Below, piece after piece: positions 16,001 through 22,322 of a stretch of DNA of 23,450 nt. The notes beneath the pieces were generated by a model. That model worked only from the letters and a program-made list of their open reading frames with translations, was not told the DNA's origin and ran no database searches. Source of the DNA: an uncultured Eubacterium sp. (GTDB lineage: Bacteria > Bacillota > Clostridia > Lachnospirales > Lachnospiraceae); NCBI GenBank assembly GCA_910579075.1, contig CAJTSV010000060.1, positions 1 through 23,450 on the forward strand. The letters are read 5' to 3'. Numbering within the stretch: position 1 is the stretch's first letter; every line of letters begins with the position of its first letter. Position numbers and translations under genes: made by a program.

Positions 16001-16676
16001 CTTCCCTGCGCACAACGGCATAAAAGTAATCGGACTCAATTTCGTCGAGCACCTTTTCATTGTGCATCTTGCGAAGGCTGCTCGATAAAATGGCATCGAT
16101 GCTGCCTTTCTTCAGAGCCTTTTGAAGCTCCTGCGGGTCCGCATAGACGCGGGTGCTGTATTCAAATCCTTTCTCAGCCGCAAATTCCTCAAGGCAGTCC
16201 TTCTGGCTCCTTCCGGCAATAACGCCTATCTTCATTCCGTGATACGTGCTGTAATCGCCGCTGTGATAACGGTCATCATCCGAGCGCACGGAAAGAATCG
16301 TGCTGTTTTCCCCAATCGGCAGAGAAAATGCAAACTTTTCTTCCCATTCCTCTGTTTTGCGGGCCGATGTCACCACATCAATGCTGCCGTCTTCCAGCAT
16401 CACCAGCATTTCGTCCCAGGATTTCTCATAGCCTTCATATTCAAAATTCAAATGCGAATATTGGGAAACAAGCTTCAAAACTTCAATTCCATATCCAGTC
16501 AGGCTTTCGTTTTCATCCTTCATGTGATAACCGTCAAAATAAAAGATTCCCGCTTTTACCGTCTGGATATCTGCCCGCTGCGCTGCCTTTCCTGTTCCAG
16601 CACAGGACAGCACAAAAAAAAGACAGGCAAGCACTGCCACAATCCATCGGGCATGTAGTCTGTTTCTGTTCTCCAT
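13014..16676 (-). CDS. Hybrid sensor histidine kinase with two substrate-binding domains and two receivers
   Basis: This 1220-residue membrane kinase starts with a signal sequence (about 1-32; FVLSC could be a lipobox). Two tandem bacterial solute-binding-protein family 3 domains follow (about 38-265 and 285-505), then one transmembrane helix (about 515-537) and a PAS-like region. The HisKA domain has His719 in HDIRTPMN. The HATPase has N-box NIISNAMKYT, DTGIGM and GTGLGLAIT. Receiver 1 has Asp1011 in IIDWLMRD with CSKP; receiver 2 has Asp1149 in LMDIQM with AKP. The binding domains resemble amino-acid receptors, so it probably senses a small solute outside the cell (inference). No separate output regulator is adjacent, and both receivers lack DNA-binding domains, so the downstream partner is elsewhere. 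GAGGG lies nine bases before the ATG. Confidence 0.92.
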   Translation of the reverse strand: MENRNRLHARWIVAVLACLFFVLSCAGTGKAAQRADIQTVKAGIFYFDGYHMKDENESLTGYGIEVLKLVSQYSHLNFEYEGYEKSWDEMLVMLEDGSIDVVTSARKTEEWEEKFAFSLPIGENSTILSVRSDDDRYHSGDYSTYHGMKIGVIAGRSQKDCLEEFAAEKGFEYSTRVYADPQELQKALKKGSIDAILSSSLRKMHNEKVLDEIESDYFYAVVRREDTKLLDEIDYAIEQMHINEGDWTNSLYYKYYGPVYESRFSFTEREQAYIQDVLAGKKKITVTALGDRMPYSYVEDGRMTGILPDYFEKVMELAGLPYEMVVTDSRDDYYKIVRENSVDVIIDKRIPGASAEESMYTGFDTDTYMSTGMARVTRRDFHGEIKKIAMAEAQSSVTAEKWVTGGAEVRRYETRKEVLQAVLSGKADAAYMYTYAAQMFVNSDATNSLHYSVINEVQFDFQMSVRSSCDHELVTILNKCIQKMTEDEMNQLIAKYTSYTPGDVTFLQYMKSHPGIIAITVLLTVLAVGTIFLMWLKAGWDKKILNAEQQSKKELESQLAIVDALSRDYINVFAIDVKKAFSRVIKTKGYVDTVLGLHASMEFPYAPAMEKYAHMRVHPQDRESLLEALSLERVMKELDSGTDYTGSYRVLENGETHNYQFVFVKVQEKSNESFVLSGFRCIDDMVRREQEQKETLAEALAEANHANHAKTIFLNNMSHDIRTPMNAIIGFTSLAASHIERRELVADYLNKIMTSSRHLLSLINDVLDMSRIESGKVRIDEKEASLPEIMHDLKTIVQSEISAKQLEFYIDTVDVANETIICDKLRLNQVLLNIISNAMKYTKPGGRVGVRIIQSSDAPEGYASYQFQVKDTGIGMSKNFLEHLFEPFEREQTSTISGIQGTGLGLAITKNIVDMMNGTIKVESEEGKGTEFTVSFQFRIASIPEETQRVEELEGLRALIVDDDINTCMSVSKMLSAIGMHPDWTTQGKEAVVRTEFAMEQKEPYDVYIIDWLMRDINGVEIVRRIRRIIGDTATIIILTAYDWADIEEEAKEAGVTAFCSKPVFLSELREILAAPCHVQAQERQEPDNAELFAGKKILLVEDNEINQEIAKAILEEAGFVLDIANDGTVAVDIMKQAADDEYDVILMDIQMSVMNGYDATRAIRAMENPVTSSIPIVAMTANAFEEDKQLALEAGMDGHVAKPIDVDKLMETLRGILGQ

Positions 16677-16694
16677 TGATGTTTTCCCTCTTTT

Positions 16695-16728
16695 CTGTTA
16701 TCTGCACTGTATAGATAGCAGAAGTATA
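16695..16728 (-). promoter_or_regulatory. Kinase promoter -10 region with inverted repeat at the start site
   Basis: Minus-strand TGtTATACT (TATACT at 16723-16728) is an extended -10; the -35 is poor. Immediately downstream, CTGTTATCT (16695-16703) and AGATAGCAG (16713-16721) are reverse complements at 8 of 9 positions with a 9-nt loop, overlapping the expected transcript start. This could be a repressor site or a leader hairpin. Confidence 0.45.
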
Positions 16729-16782
16729 ACATAGCTGGCTGGAATATGCCAGAGGGTTTTTTGCTGATTTGTAAAATAAAAA

Positions 16783-16828
16783 GGGCTGCCGGCATAAAGA
16801 AAATCTTTCATCCTTTATGCGGCAGCCC
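16783..16828 (-). terminator. Intrinsic terminator after the DUF1703-UPF0175 operon
   Basis: The stem pairs GGGCTGCC (16783-16790) with GGCAGCCC (16821-16828) and GCATAAAG (16792-16799) with CTTTATGC (16813-16820), leaving one bulged G. On the minus strand it is followed by UUUUUAUUUUAC. It lies 37 bp past the UPF0175 stop codon. Confidence 0.85.
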
Positions 16829-16864
16829 CGCTTATCTTAAGCGGAGTAGTATCAGAGATTACAA

Positions 16865-17146
16865 TCATACGATAACTCCTTTTAATTCTTTCCAATACTG
16901 TACTTCTTCCTCAATCTCCTGCATATCCTGACTGAGATAGGAAAGACCTAACCTGTCATACAGGTCAATCAGTTCATACTTACGGATTCCCAGCATTTCC
17001 GCTGCTTTTCCATGCGATATCGTGAAGCTTTTTATATAAGGATACAGCATCATGGCATTACGCATCAGCTCTGACTGCGTATCATGCACATCTACAAAAG
17101 GGGCCATCTCAGCAGGTACCTGAATTTTAACTTCTGCCAGAATCAT
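16865..17146 (-). CDS. UPF0175 family protein
   Basis: This small acidic protein of 93 residues has the UPF0175 layout. A short beta-strand-like N-terminus (VKIQVPAEM) is followed by an ELMRNAMMLYPYI helix. A helix-turn-helix-like segment comes next (SHGKAAEMLGIRKYELIDLYDRLGL, about 44-68). UPF0175 proteins are often discussed as antitoxin-like or DNA-binding, without a firm general function. The ATG at 17146 has AAGGAG five bases upstream. It follows the DUF1703 gene by 43 bp and precedes a strong terminator, so the two form a two-gene operon. Confidence 0.75.
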   Translation of the reverse strand: MILAEVKIQVPAEMAPFVDVHDTQSELMRNAMMLYPYIKSFTISHGKAAEMLGIRKYELIDLYDRLGLSYLSQDMQEIEEEVQYWKELKGVIV

Positions 17147-17189
17147 ATTATCTCCTTTCTATAATCAGGACGTCAGACATACAAATTAC

Positions 17190-18893
17190 TCATCCAGCCG
17201 CTTCCGAAACAACCCTGCATCGTTTTTTATAACATGCAATGCCATATTTATAAACGGTTTTCATCCCGTCATCTATCAGGCACTGTGCATATTTTTTTTC
17301 CCGGATTTGTTTCAGCGCTTCGCTGCAGGCCGCATCAAACCGGCCATTTTCAGCATATTTCAATTCAATCACAATTCCAATATCCTTATCCGCTGCTTCT
17401 ATCATAATATCGCTGTACCCGTCTCCTGCTTCTGCATTTGACCGGACATCCCAGTCATCCATATGTCCAAAAATTCCAAGCAGAATACCATGATAAAAAT
17501 TTTCCTTCATTTCCTTTTTCACATTTGTATCTCGAATGCTGATAACCTTTTTCAGATACGAAGTAAATCCTTCTTCTATGGAAGCTGTGTCATTTTCTTC
17601 AAATGCCCTGCAAAAGCCTGCAAGCTTCCTGCTGTCTTTTCCGGTTTCTTCTGCAAACCACTCCCGTATCTGCCTGGCAAAAATAGTGTGTATCTCCCTG
17701 TTTGGAATAACAAGCTCTGTCAGGTCTCCATCCCTTCTGCGCTGTGTCAGGTAACCGGTCGTAAACAGGATGCTCCAAAGGAAATCAATCCCGGAATCCA
17801 GATCCCGATAGGTTAATTCCTGATATATTTCCTTTTTGATGCTGCCGCCCTCCATCAGCACTTCTATTTCATTTCTGGCCACCGCATTTGCCTTATCTAC
17901 AAATTTCCTGACAATATCATTACTGCTTGTATTTATCCAGTAATTCTGCGGTTTTACTGCATTTGCGTCCAATAAGTCGCCGCAGTAATTTATGACATCC
18001 CACGGGCAGTAAATGCCCTGATTTCCAAACTGATATCCATCATACCATTCCCTGATTTCATCATAACGCTGCTCCAGCCCATAATATGCAAGCATTTTCC
18101 TGACATCCGTATCTGTAAATCCAAAATATTCATGAAAGCGCACATCCTGCACCGTATACACCTTGAAATTATTCAGTCCCGTAAAAATACTCTCTTTGGA
18201 AATCCTCAGGCATCCCGTAAGCACGGCAAAATAAAGGCTGTCATTTGATTTCAGTGCCTGTCCGAACAGCGCCCGGATTAATTCAGCCATATCCTCATAA
18301 TATCCCAGATGATATGCTTTATCCAGCGGCACATCATATTCATCAATCAGAATCATGGCCGGCTGTCCATAATGCTTGTGCAAAAACCGGGATAAAACAC
18401 GCAGGCTGCACTTTAAAAGTTCATCATCCATTACAAAGGAACCCGTTTTCCCCACCTGAATCAGCGCCCGGTACTGCATGCGTTCTGTCTCAGACAGCCG
18501 GCTGCTTTTTGCCAGAAATTCAAACCGCAGTGCTTCCTCTCCTATCATGCTGCGCATCATTCCCTTTGCCTCATCAAATGTCCTGCCGCTGACCCCTTTT
18601 AAACTGATGGAAATAACCGGAAATTTTCCCATATAGCTTTCACAGAGTTCCTTTTCCCTGTAAATCTCCAGCCCCTGAAAAAGTTCCCTGTTACATCCCG
18701 TTTCATAAAAATATTTCAGCATGCTTACATTCAGCGTTTTCCCAAAACGTCTCGGACGGGTAAATAAGTTCACTTTCCCCGTGTTTTTTATAAGGTCCCG
18801 AATCAGTCCTGTCTTATCAGCATAATAATAGCCCCTTGTCCGCATTTCCTCAAAATTTTCTATCCCTGTGGGAAGTACTGCTTTCCCTGCCAT
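17190..18893 (-). CDS. AAA-ATPase-like / PD-(D/E)XK nuclease protein (DUF1703 type)
   Basis: This 567-residue protein has the N-terminal AAA-ATPase-like domain with the family P-loop RPRRFGKT (46-53). Walker B is ILIDEYD (181-187), and AVLTGCLRISKESIFTGLNN follows as the sensor region. A C-terminal restriction-like domain carries Asp495, Glu510 and Lys512 (SDIMIE and IELKYAEN). The family is abundant and multicopy in Clostridia and Bacteroidetes. Its role is unsettled; mobile-element association and defence have both been considered. All core residues are present, so it is probably active. The start at 18893 has GAGGG seven bases upstream. A UPF0175 gene follows in the same operon. Confidence 0.88.
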   Translation of the reverse strand: MAGKAVLPTGIENFEEMRTRGYYYADKTGLIRDLIKNTGKVNLFTRPRRFGKTLNVSMLKYFYETGCNRELFQGLEIYREKELCESYMGKFPVISISLKGVSGRTFDEAKGMMRSMIGEEALRFEFLAKSSRLSETERMQYRALIQVGKTGSFVMDDELLKCSLRVLSRFLHKHYGQPAMILIDEYDVPLDKAYHLGYYEDMAELIRALFGQALKSNDSLYFAVLTGCLRISKESIFTGLNNFKVYTVQDVRFHEYFGFTDTDVRKMLAYYGLEQRYDEIREWYDGYQFGNQGIYCPWDVINYCGDLLDANAVKPQNYWINTSSNDIVRKFVDKANAVARNEIEVLMEGGSIKKEIYQELTYRDLDSGIDFLWSILFTTGYLTQRRRDGDLTELVIPNREIHTIFARQIREWFAEETGKDSRKLAGFCRAFEENDTASIEEGFTSYLKKVISIRDTNVKKEMKENFYHGILLGIFGHMDDWDVRSNAEAGDGYSDIMIEAADKDIGIVIELKYAENGRFDAACSEALKQIREKKYAQCLIDDGMKTVYKYGIACYKKRCRVVSEAAG

Positions 18894-18972
18894 CTTCTAT
18901 CCCTCTTTTCCTGCACGTTCTGCATCTTCCTTATATTTTTCCATACACTGCCCGCAGGCTGCTTTTCTTCAT

Positions 18973-18978
18973 ATTATA
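18973..18978 (-). promoter_or_regulatory. Probable -10 element for the DUF1703 operon
   Basis: A perfect minus-strand TATAAT lies 80 bp before the ATG. TGGCAA 17 bp upstream is a weak -35 (three of six). The rest of 18894-19072 shows no other convincing feature. Confidence 0.45.
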
Positions 18979-19072
18979 ACAGCTATACCGCTGTATTGCC
19001 ATATCCGGATTCATCTTCCGTTTCCAAATATGGTATGATATCACATTCTGCCCGCAAAATACAATTCTGACT

Positions 19073-19378
19073 TTGGATTATCCGTTGCTGATGGATTGCA
19101 GCTCTTTGACAGGCATAATCGGCCATGCCGCAATCCAAAAACCGTTTCATGACACCGAATTTCTAAATGAAGATTATCTGGAATTATCAAATATATTTTC
19201 AGGGAAGTCAATACCGGATATCGCGGATATGATAAATAGGCTTATCCGAAAGATGGCCAGCCGGTTTTATGGAAATAATATGGATATACTAAATTACCTG
19301 TGCTATGAAACGAACCATCTCGCAGTACGGATTTATACAGCAAATCAGCATGAACAATTACGCAGGGTTTTCGTATGA
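19073..19378 (+). CDS. Unidentified plus-strand ORF, possibly a C-terminal gene fragment
   Basis: The 101-residue reading frame begins at a TTG with no ribosome binding site, and the frame stays open back to about 18980. It is rich in Leu, Ile and Asn, includes a probable helical stretch (DIADMINRLIRKMASRF) and ends in LRRVFV. It is the only candidate gene on the plus strand and lies between two minus-strand operons. It reads like the C-terminal end of a larger protein (I am reminded of DUF6179-type proteins, weakly), so a degraded remnant is more likely than a small intact gene. Expression is doubtful. Confidence 0.3.
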   Translation: MDYPLLMDCSSLTGIIGHAAIQKPFHDTEFLNEDYLELSNIFSGKSIPDIADMINRLIRKMASRFYGNNMDILNYLCYETNHLAVRIYTANQHEQLRRVFV

Positions 19379-19432
19379 TAATCAAAACGTAAAAATGTCA
19401 TGGAACTGGTCATGCCTGATATTTAACAGAAA

Positions 19433-19468
19433 ACCGCCATACAGGATGTTTGTTTCCCATACGGCGGT
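19433..19468 (-). terminator. Intrinsic terminator after the toxin-antitoxin remnant
   Basis: ACCGCC (19433-19438) pairs with GGCGGT (19463-19468), and the stem extends inward to 13 bp with G-U pairs around a 10-nt loop. On the minus strand it is followed by UUUUCUGUU. It starts three bases past the stop codon of the toxin remnant, which suggests it ended the original operon. Confidence 0.65.
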
Positions 19469-19471
19469 ATC

Positions 19472-19642
19472 TCATTTGCCAAAAATATCGCTGTGTGTTC
19501 CGGTACGGGTCAGCGTCAGCACCAGAATATCATCGTCAATGCGGTAAACCAGTAACCAATCTGGCTGGATATGACATTCCCAATGTCCTGCCCAATCCCC
19601 GGACAGCTCATGGTTTTTGTTTTTCTCAGGCAATTTCCCGGT
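19472..19642 (-). pseudogene. YafQ/RelE-type toxin, N-terminus deleted
   Basis: Directly after the antitoxin stop codon, and in the same frame, 56 codons encode the C-terminal part of a YafQ-family mRNA interferase. Recognisable motifs are NHELSGDW, ECHIQPDWLLVYRI and TRTGTHSDIF, ending in TGA at 19472-19474. Residues equivalent to the E. coli YafQ catalytic set (two His, Asp-Trp, and the late His) are retained. The first 35-45 residues, which form the N-terminal helices, are missing and no start codon with a binding site remains. One clean deletion would explain this. Translation could occur only by read-through of the antitoxin stop or by an unusual restart. Confidence 0.75.
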
Positions 19643-19918
19643 TCATCGTTTCAGCTCCCGGAGTGCTTCTTCCACATCGGAATAATGCTTCACACTGGAA
19701 TCACGCGCGATACGTTCCGCTTCCAGCATGGCGGCAACCGTTTCTTTACCGGGCTGTTCCAGCTTAACCTCAAATGGAAAACCGCCGGCACGGAGAGACT
19801 GGCGCAGAAAAACATTGATTGCCGTGGTCAGGTTCATTCCTAACTCGCCGTAAAGCGTTTCACACTGTTTTTTGATGTCACTGTCCATACGGACGCTGAA
19901 ATTTGTTGTGCTTGCCAT
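19643..19918 (-). CDS. RelB/DinJ-family antitoxin
   Basis: This 91-residue type II antitoxin starts with a ribbon-helix-helix DNA-binding domain (TNFSVRMDSDIKKQCETLY, then GMNLTTAINVFLRQSL). A toxin-binding tail follows (HYSDVEEALRELKR). Length and motifs are normal for the family. It would bind its own promoter and neutralise the YafQ-type toxin, but the toxin downstream is truncated, so it is effectively an orphan. An orphan antitoxin may still repress other operators or neutralise related toxins. The ATG at 19918 is preceded by AAAGGGATTGATATT. Confidence 0.88.
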   Translation of the reverse strand: MASTTNFSVRMDSDIKKQCETLYGELGMNLTTAINVFLRQSLRAGGFPFEVKLEQPGKETVAAMLEAERIARDSSVKHYSDVEEALRELKR

Positions 19919-19940
19919 AATATCAATCCCTTTCGCATTT

Positions 19941-19981
19941 CATTGCACTTATAGTATATGCTAATTGCAATGCAAAATCAA
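19941..19981 (-). promoter_or_regulatory. Antitoxin promoter and operator
   Basis: Minus-strand TTGATT (19976-19981) and TATACT (19953-19958) are 17 bp apart. CATTGCA (19941-19947) and TGCAATG (19966-19972) form a perfect 7-bp inverted repeat that brackets the -10 element. This is a typical layout for autoregulation by a ribbon-helix-helix antitoxin; binding is inferred. Confidence 0.55.
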
Positions 19982-20024
19982 TGCATCAGACGTAAAATTT
20001 CCAAAAATTGAAGTAAAATTGCTG

Positions 20025-20047
20025 CTGTTCACCCCGTAATCAGTAAC
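20025..20047. repeat. Dispersed palindrome, diverged copy C
   Basis: It matches the last 23 bases of copy A at 20 positions and has the same orientation. The outer left arm has decayed. It lies 43 nt past the sirtuin stop codon and upstream of the antitoxin promoter. Confidence 0.55.
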
Positions 20048-20090
20048 GGAAAAGTTCCTTATACAATTTCACCAATCCGTTGTCTTATAA

Positions 20091-20930
20091 TTATTTTAGC
20101 ACTTCTCCAATATCTCCATTGATACATATCGACCGTTTTTCAATCTCCCGCGGACAGACAGCCTCCCCATCATTGACGCAGGCATACACCGCCCTTGGAT
20201 TTTCCGCCGTCATCTGCCAGAAAGGATATTTTATAATCCCAGGCGTATTTTCTCCCACCCCAAGCTCCAAAAACAAAATACGCATCCCTTTATGCCGGCG
20301 GATATAATCACTGTACCGCTCTGCCGCCGCATACCAGCCTTCATCCTGCACAAATAAATCATCCTGGCGCAGGTTCATTGTCACAGGCGCGCCGCAGACC
20401 GGGCATTTCGGGAGCAGCCCTGACGGGATTTTCATATTCCTCTGTTCCGAGAACATCCGGCGCACCGCTTCTTCATTATCATAGGTTTTCGGGTGGCACG
20501 CCCTGGAGCACTGCCACAGCCCAAAATCCCCCTGGGTATAAAACAGCCGCTTTTTGTCAAATCCCGCCTTCTGAAACTGATGGTCCGTATTCGTTGTCAG
20601 CACAAAATAGTCCCTGTCTTTAACAAGCGCAAGCAATCTTTTATATGTTCCGTTACCGCTGTCCATATAGCGATTGATACAGACATATCTTGACCAGTAC
20701 GCCCAGTGTTCTTCAAGGCTCTCAAAAGGATAAAAACCGCCTGAATACATGTCCCGGAAACCATATTTTTCGATAAAGTCCGGGAAGTTATCTTCAAATC
20801 TCTGTCCTGAATAGGTAAAGCCTGCTGAAGCGGACAGTCCTGCTCCTGCCCCAATCATGACTGCATCTGCTTTCTGTAAAAGCTCTTTTATACGCTTCCC
20901 TTTATCCGAGCAGTCTTTTGTAGATGTCAT
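20091..20930 (-). CDS. SirTM-type sirtuin (macrodomain-linked Sir2)
   Basis: This 279-residue NAD-dependent enzyme has the Sir2 Rossmann motif GAGAGLSASAGF. It also has the class-M signature TTNTDHQFQKAGF followed by TQGDFGLWQC, in which Gln occupies the place of the usual catalytic His. A zinc ribbon is formed by QCSRAC and CPVC. Class-M sirtuins act as protein ADP-ribosyltransferases and not as deacetylases. In described operons the target is a lipoylated GcvH-like protein encoded nearby with a lipoate ligase; neither is present here. ATG at 20930 with AAAAAGG upstream was preferred over 20987, and it overlaps the macrodomain stop by 29 bp. The substrate is therefore unknown. Confidence 0.85.
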   Translation of the reverse strand: MTSTKDCSDKGKRIKELLQKADAVMIGAGAGLSASAGFTYSGQRFEDNFPDFIEKYGFRDMYSGGFYPFESLEEHWAYWSRYVCINRYMDSGNGTYKRLLALVKDRDYFVLTTNTDHQFQKAGFDKKRLFYTQGDFGLWQCSRACHPKTYDNEEAVRRMFSEQRNMKIPSGLLPKCPVCGAPVTMNLRQDDLFVQDEGWYAAAERYSDYIRRHKGMRILFLELGVGENTPGIIKYPFWQMTAENPRAVYACVNDGEAVCPREIEKRSICINGDIGEVLK

Positions 20931-21642
20931 AAGCAGCCTTTTTCCGCGGGAAATGAAACTCGCCTGTGGAAATACAGCAAAATGCAATGCTCTTTAAGCC
21001 GCTGGCGGATGCCAGATCCAGACAGGATTTATAACAGCCCGCAAGCTGTTCGCAATGCTTTTTTGTTAAAATGCCAGATACAGCCGGTCCGACTGTGTGA
21101 AGCACATAGCTGCATGGAAGATTAAACGCAGGCGTAATTTTTGCTTTCCCTTCCGGCTCGTCATATCCCTGCTTTATCATCAGCTCATCACAGGCCAGCC
21201 GCAGCTGAATCCCGCTGACGCTGTGAATCCTGTTGTCCACACAGGAATGGCAGGGTACAAAGCATCCCCTCAAAGCACGGTTAGCAGCATTGACAATCGC
21301 ATCTATCTTTAATGCGGTAATATCACCACGCCAGAGGGCCAGGCGGCTGCAGACGGGAGATACCGGTATCGTGCCACTATCCGTAATGCCTTTTTCCCTG
21401 GCTTCCTCACTCAGATACGCATCCTGCACCTTGAGAAATCCAGCTCCAACCGGACGCGGGGAACGGATATTCATAAGGCTTCTAAGAAGCCGTTTCTGTT
21501 CCCCTGCATTATCTGGAATTTCCATATCTTTGTATTGCGGCTGCTCCGACAGCAGCTCTTTTATCAGATATATTCTTTTTTCGTTCTGTGTCATGTTTAA
21601 ATGCTGACAGCGCAGCATGCCTCCCCTATTTTCGTACCACAC
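20902..21642 (-). CDS. Zinc-containing macrodomain protein (ADP-ribosyl hydrolase)
   Basis: This 246-residue protein has an N-terminal extension of about 100 residues, then the macrodomain. GDIT (106-109) and NAAN (118-121) lie in the ADP-ribose pocket. A Cys/His cluster GCFVPCHSC (126-134) is typical of the zinc-macro subclass, and the late ISTGEFHFP loop is present. These proteins remove ADP-ribose placed by the linked SirTM. GTG at 21642 has CAGGAG nine bases upstream; ATG at 21618 is an alternative with the site too close. It overlaps the NAD(P)-binding gene by 17 bp and the sirtuin by 29 bp, indicating translational coupling. Confidence 0.85.
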   Translation of the reverse strand: MWYENRGGMLRCQHLNMTQNEKRIYLIKELLSEQPQYKDMEIPDNAGEQKRLLRSLMNIRSPRPVGAGFLKVQDAYLSEEAREKGITDSGTIPVSPVCSRLALWRGDITALKIDAIVNAANRALRGCFVPCHSCVDNRIHSVSGIQLRLACDELMIKQGYDEPEGKAKITPAFNLPCSYVLHTVGPAVSGILTKKHCEQLAGCYKSCLDLASASGLKSIAFCCISTGEFHFPRKKAAYDIYKRLLG

Positions 21643-22255
21643 TGATCCGCTCCTGAATATGCCCGCCTTTCACAATCTCATCCACCATGGCAATGGCATA
21701 ATCTGCATAGCTGATAATGCTTTCACCCTTTTCATTCAGCGTCAGTTCTTCCCCTCCGAGGATGTATTCGCCGCTGCGTTCGCCTTCCGCCTGGAAATCC
21801 GTGGCAGGGCTTATGTACGTCCACTTCACATCATTTCTCTGCCGCAGCTCGGAAAGCGCCTTTGCCATTGCTGCCGCAAGCGGCTTGAACATATCCGGGA
21901 AGTCCGGGCCGTCAGCAACGCAGGCCGTATGTTCCGGATTCACATACAGGCTCCCCGCACCGCCGACAACCACCAGCCTGGTATCTGTGCCAGCCAATGC
22001 GTCACACAGCACTTTCAAAGATGTGCTGTGCAGCGGAAGTTCTGCTTCCGTCCACGCGCCAAATGCGTCAGCTACGACATCAAAGCCTTTCAAATCGCTG
22101 GCTGTGATATCCAGCACGTCTCTGATTATGGCCTGCGGCGCTGCCAATTTGTTTTCTCCCCGGACAACCGCCGTCACATCAAGCCCGCGCCGCAGAGCCT
22201 CCTTCGTAATCATCTGGCCTGCTTTTCCATTTGCACATACAACTGCTGCCTTCAT
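21626..22255 (-). CDS. NAD(P)-binding oxidoreductase-like protein (NmrA/SDR-like)
   Basis: The 209-residue Rossmann-fold protein begins with a nucleotide-binding motif (VVCANGKAGQM) and contains DVTAVVRGENK, the VVVGGAGSLYV strand and a TYISPATDF segment. This layout is typical of atypical short-chain or NmrA-like NAD(P)H-binding proteins, some of which reduce flavins or quinones and some of which only sense NADP. No catalytic Tyr-xxx-Lys is clear. The start at 22255 has GGAGG eight bases upstream. It leads the operon with the macrodomain and sirtuin genes. All three handle NAD or its derivatives, which suggests a linked function. Confidence 0.8.
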   Translation of the reverse strand: MKAAVVCANGKAGQMITKEALRRGLDVTAVVRGENKLAAPQAIIRDVLDITASDLKGFDVVADAFGAWTEAELPLHSTSLKVLCDALAGTDTRLVVVGGAGSLYVNPEHTACVADGPDFPDMFKPLAAAMAKALSELRQRNDVKWTYISPATDFQAEGERSGEYILGGEELTLNEKGESIISYADYAIAMVDEIVKGGHIQERISVVRK

Positions 22256-22286
22256 TATAAATTCCTCCGTCTTTAACGATATAAAA

Positions 22287-22292
22287 ATTATA
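22287..22292 (-). promoter_or_regulatory. -10 element for the NAD(P)-binding/macrodomain/sirtuin operon
   Basis: A perfect minus-strand TATAAT lies 31 bp before the ATG at 22255. A good -35 at 16-18 bp is not evident, so an activator may be required. Confidence 0.5.
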
Positions 22293-22322
22293 TCATAGCT
22301 CGTGGGTAAAGCCAGCAGCTGT

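Noticed and set aside
15138..16088. Plus-strand ORF of 316 codons
   Set aside because: It is antisense to the kinase binding domains, with unlikely His/Cys-rich composition and no family resemblance.
16733..16765. CTGGC/GCCAG hairpin followed by T-run on the plus strand
   Set aside because: No plus-strand gene precedes it, and the short stem lies in the kinase promoter region; probably chance.
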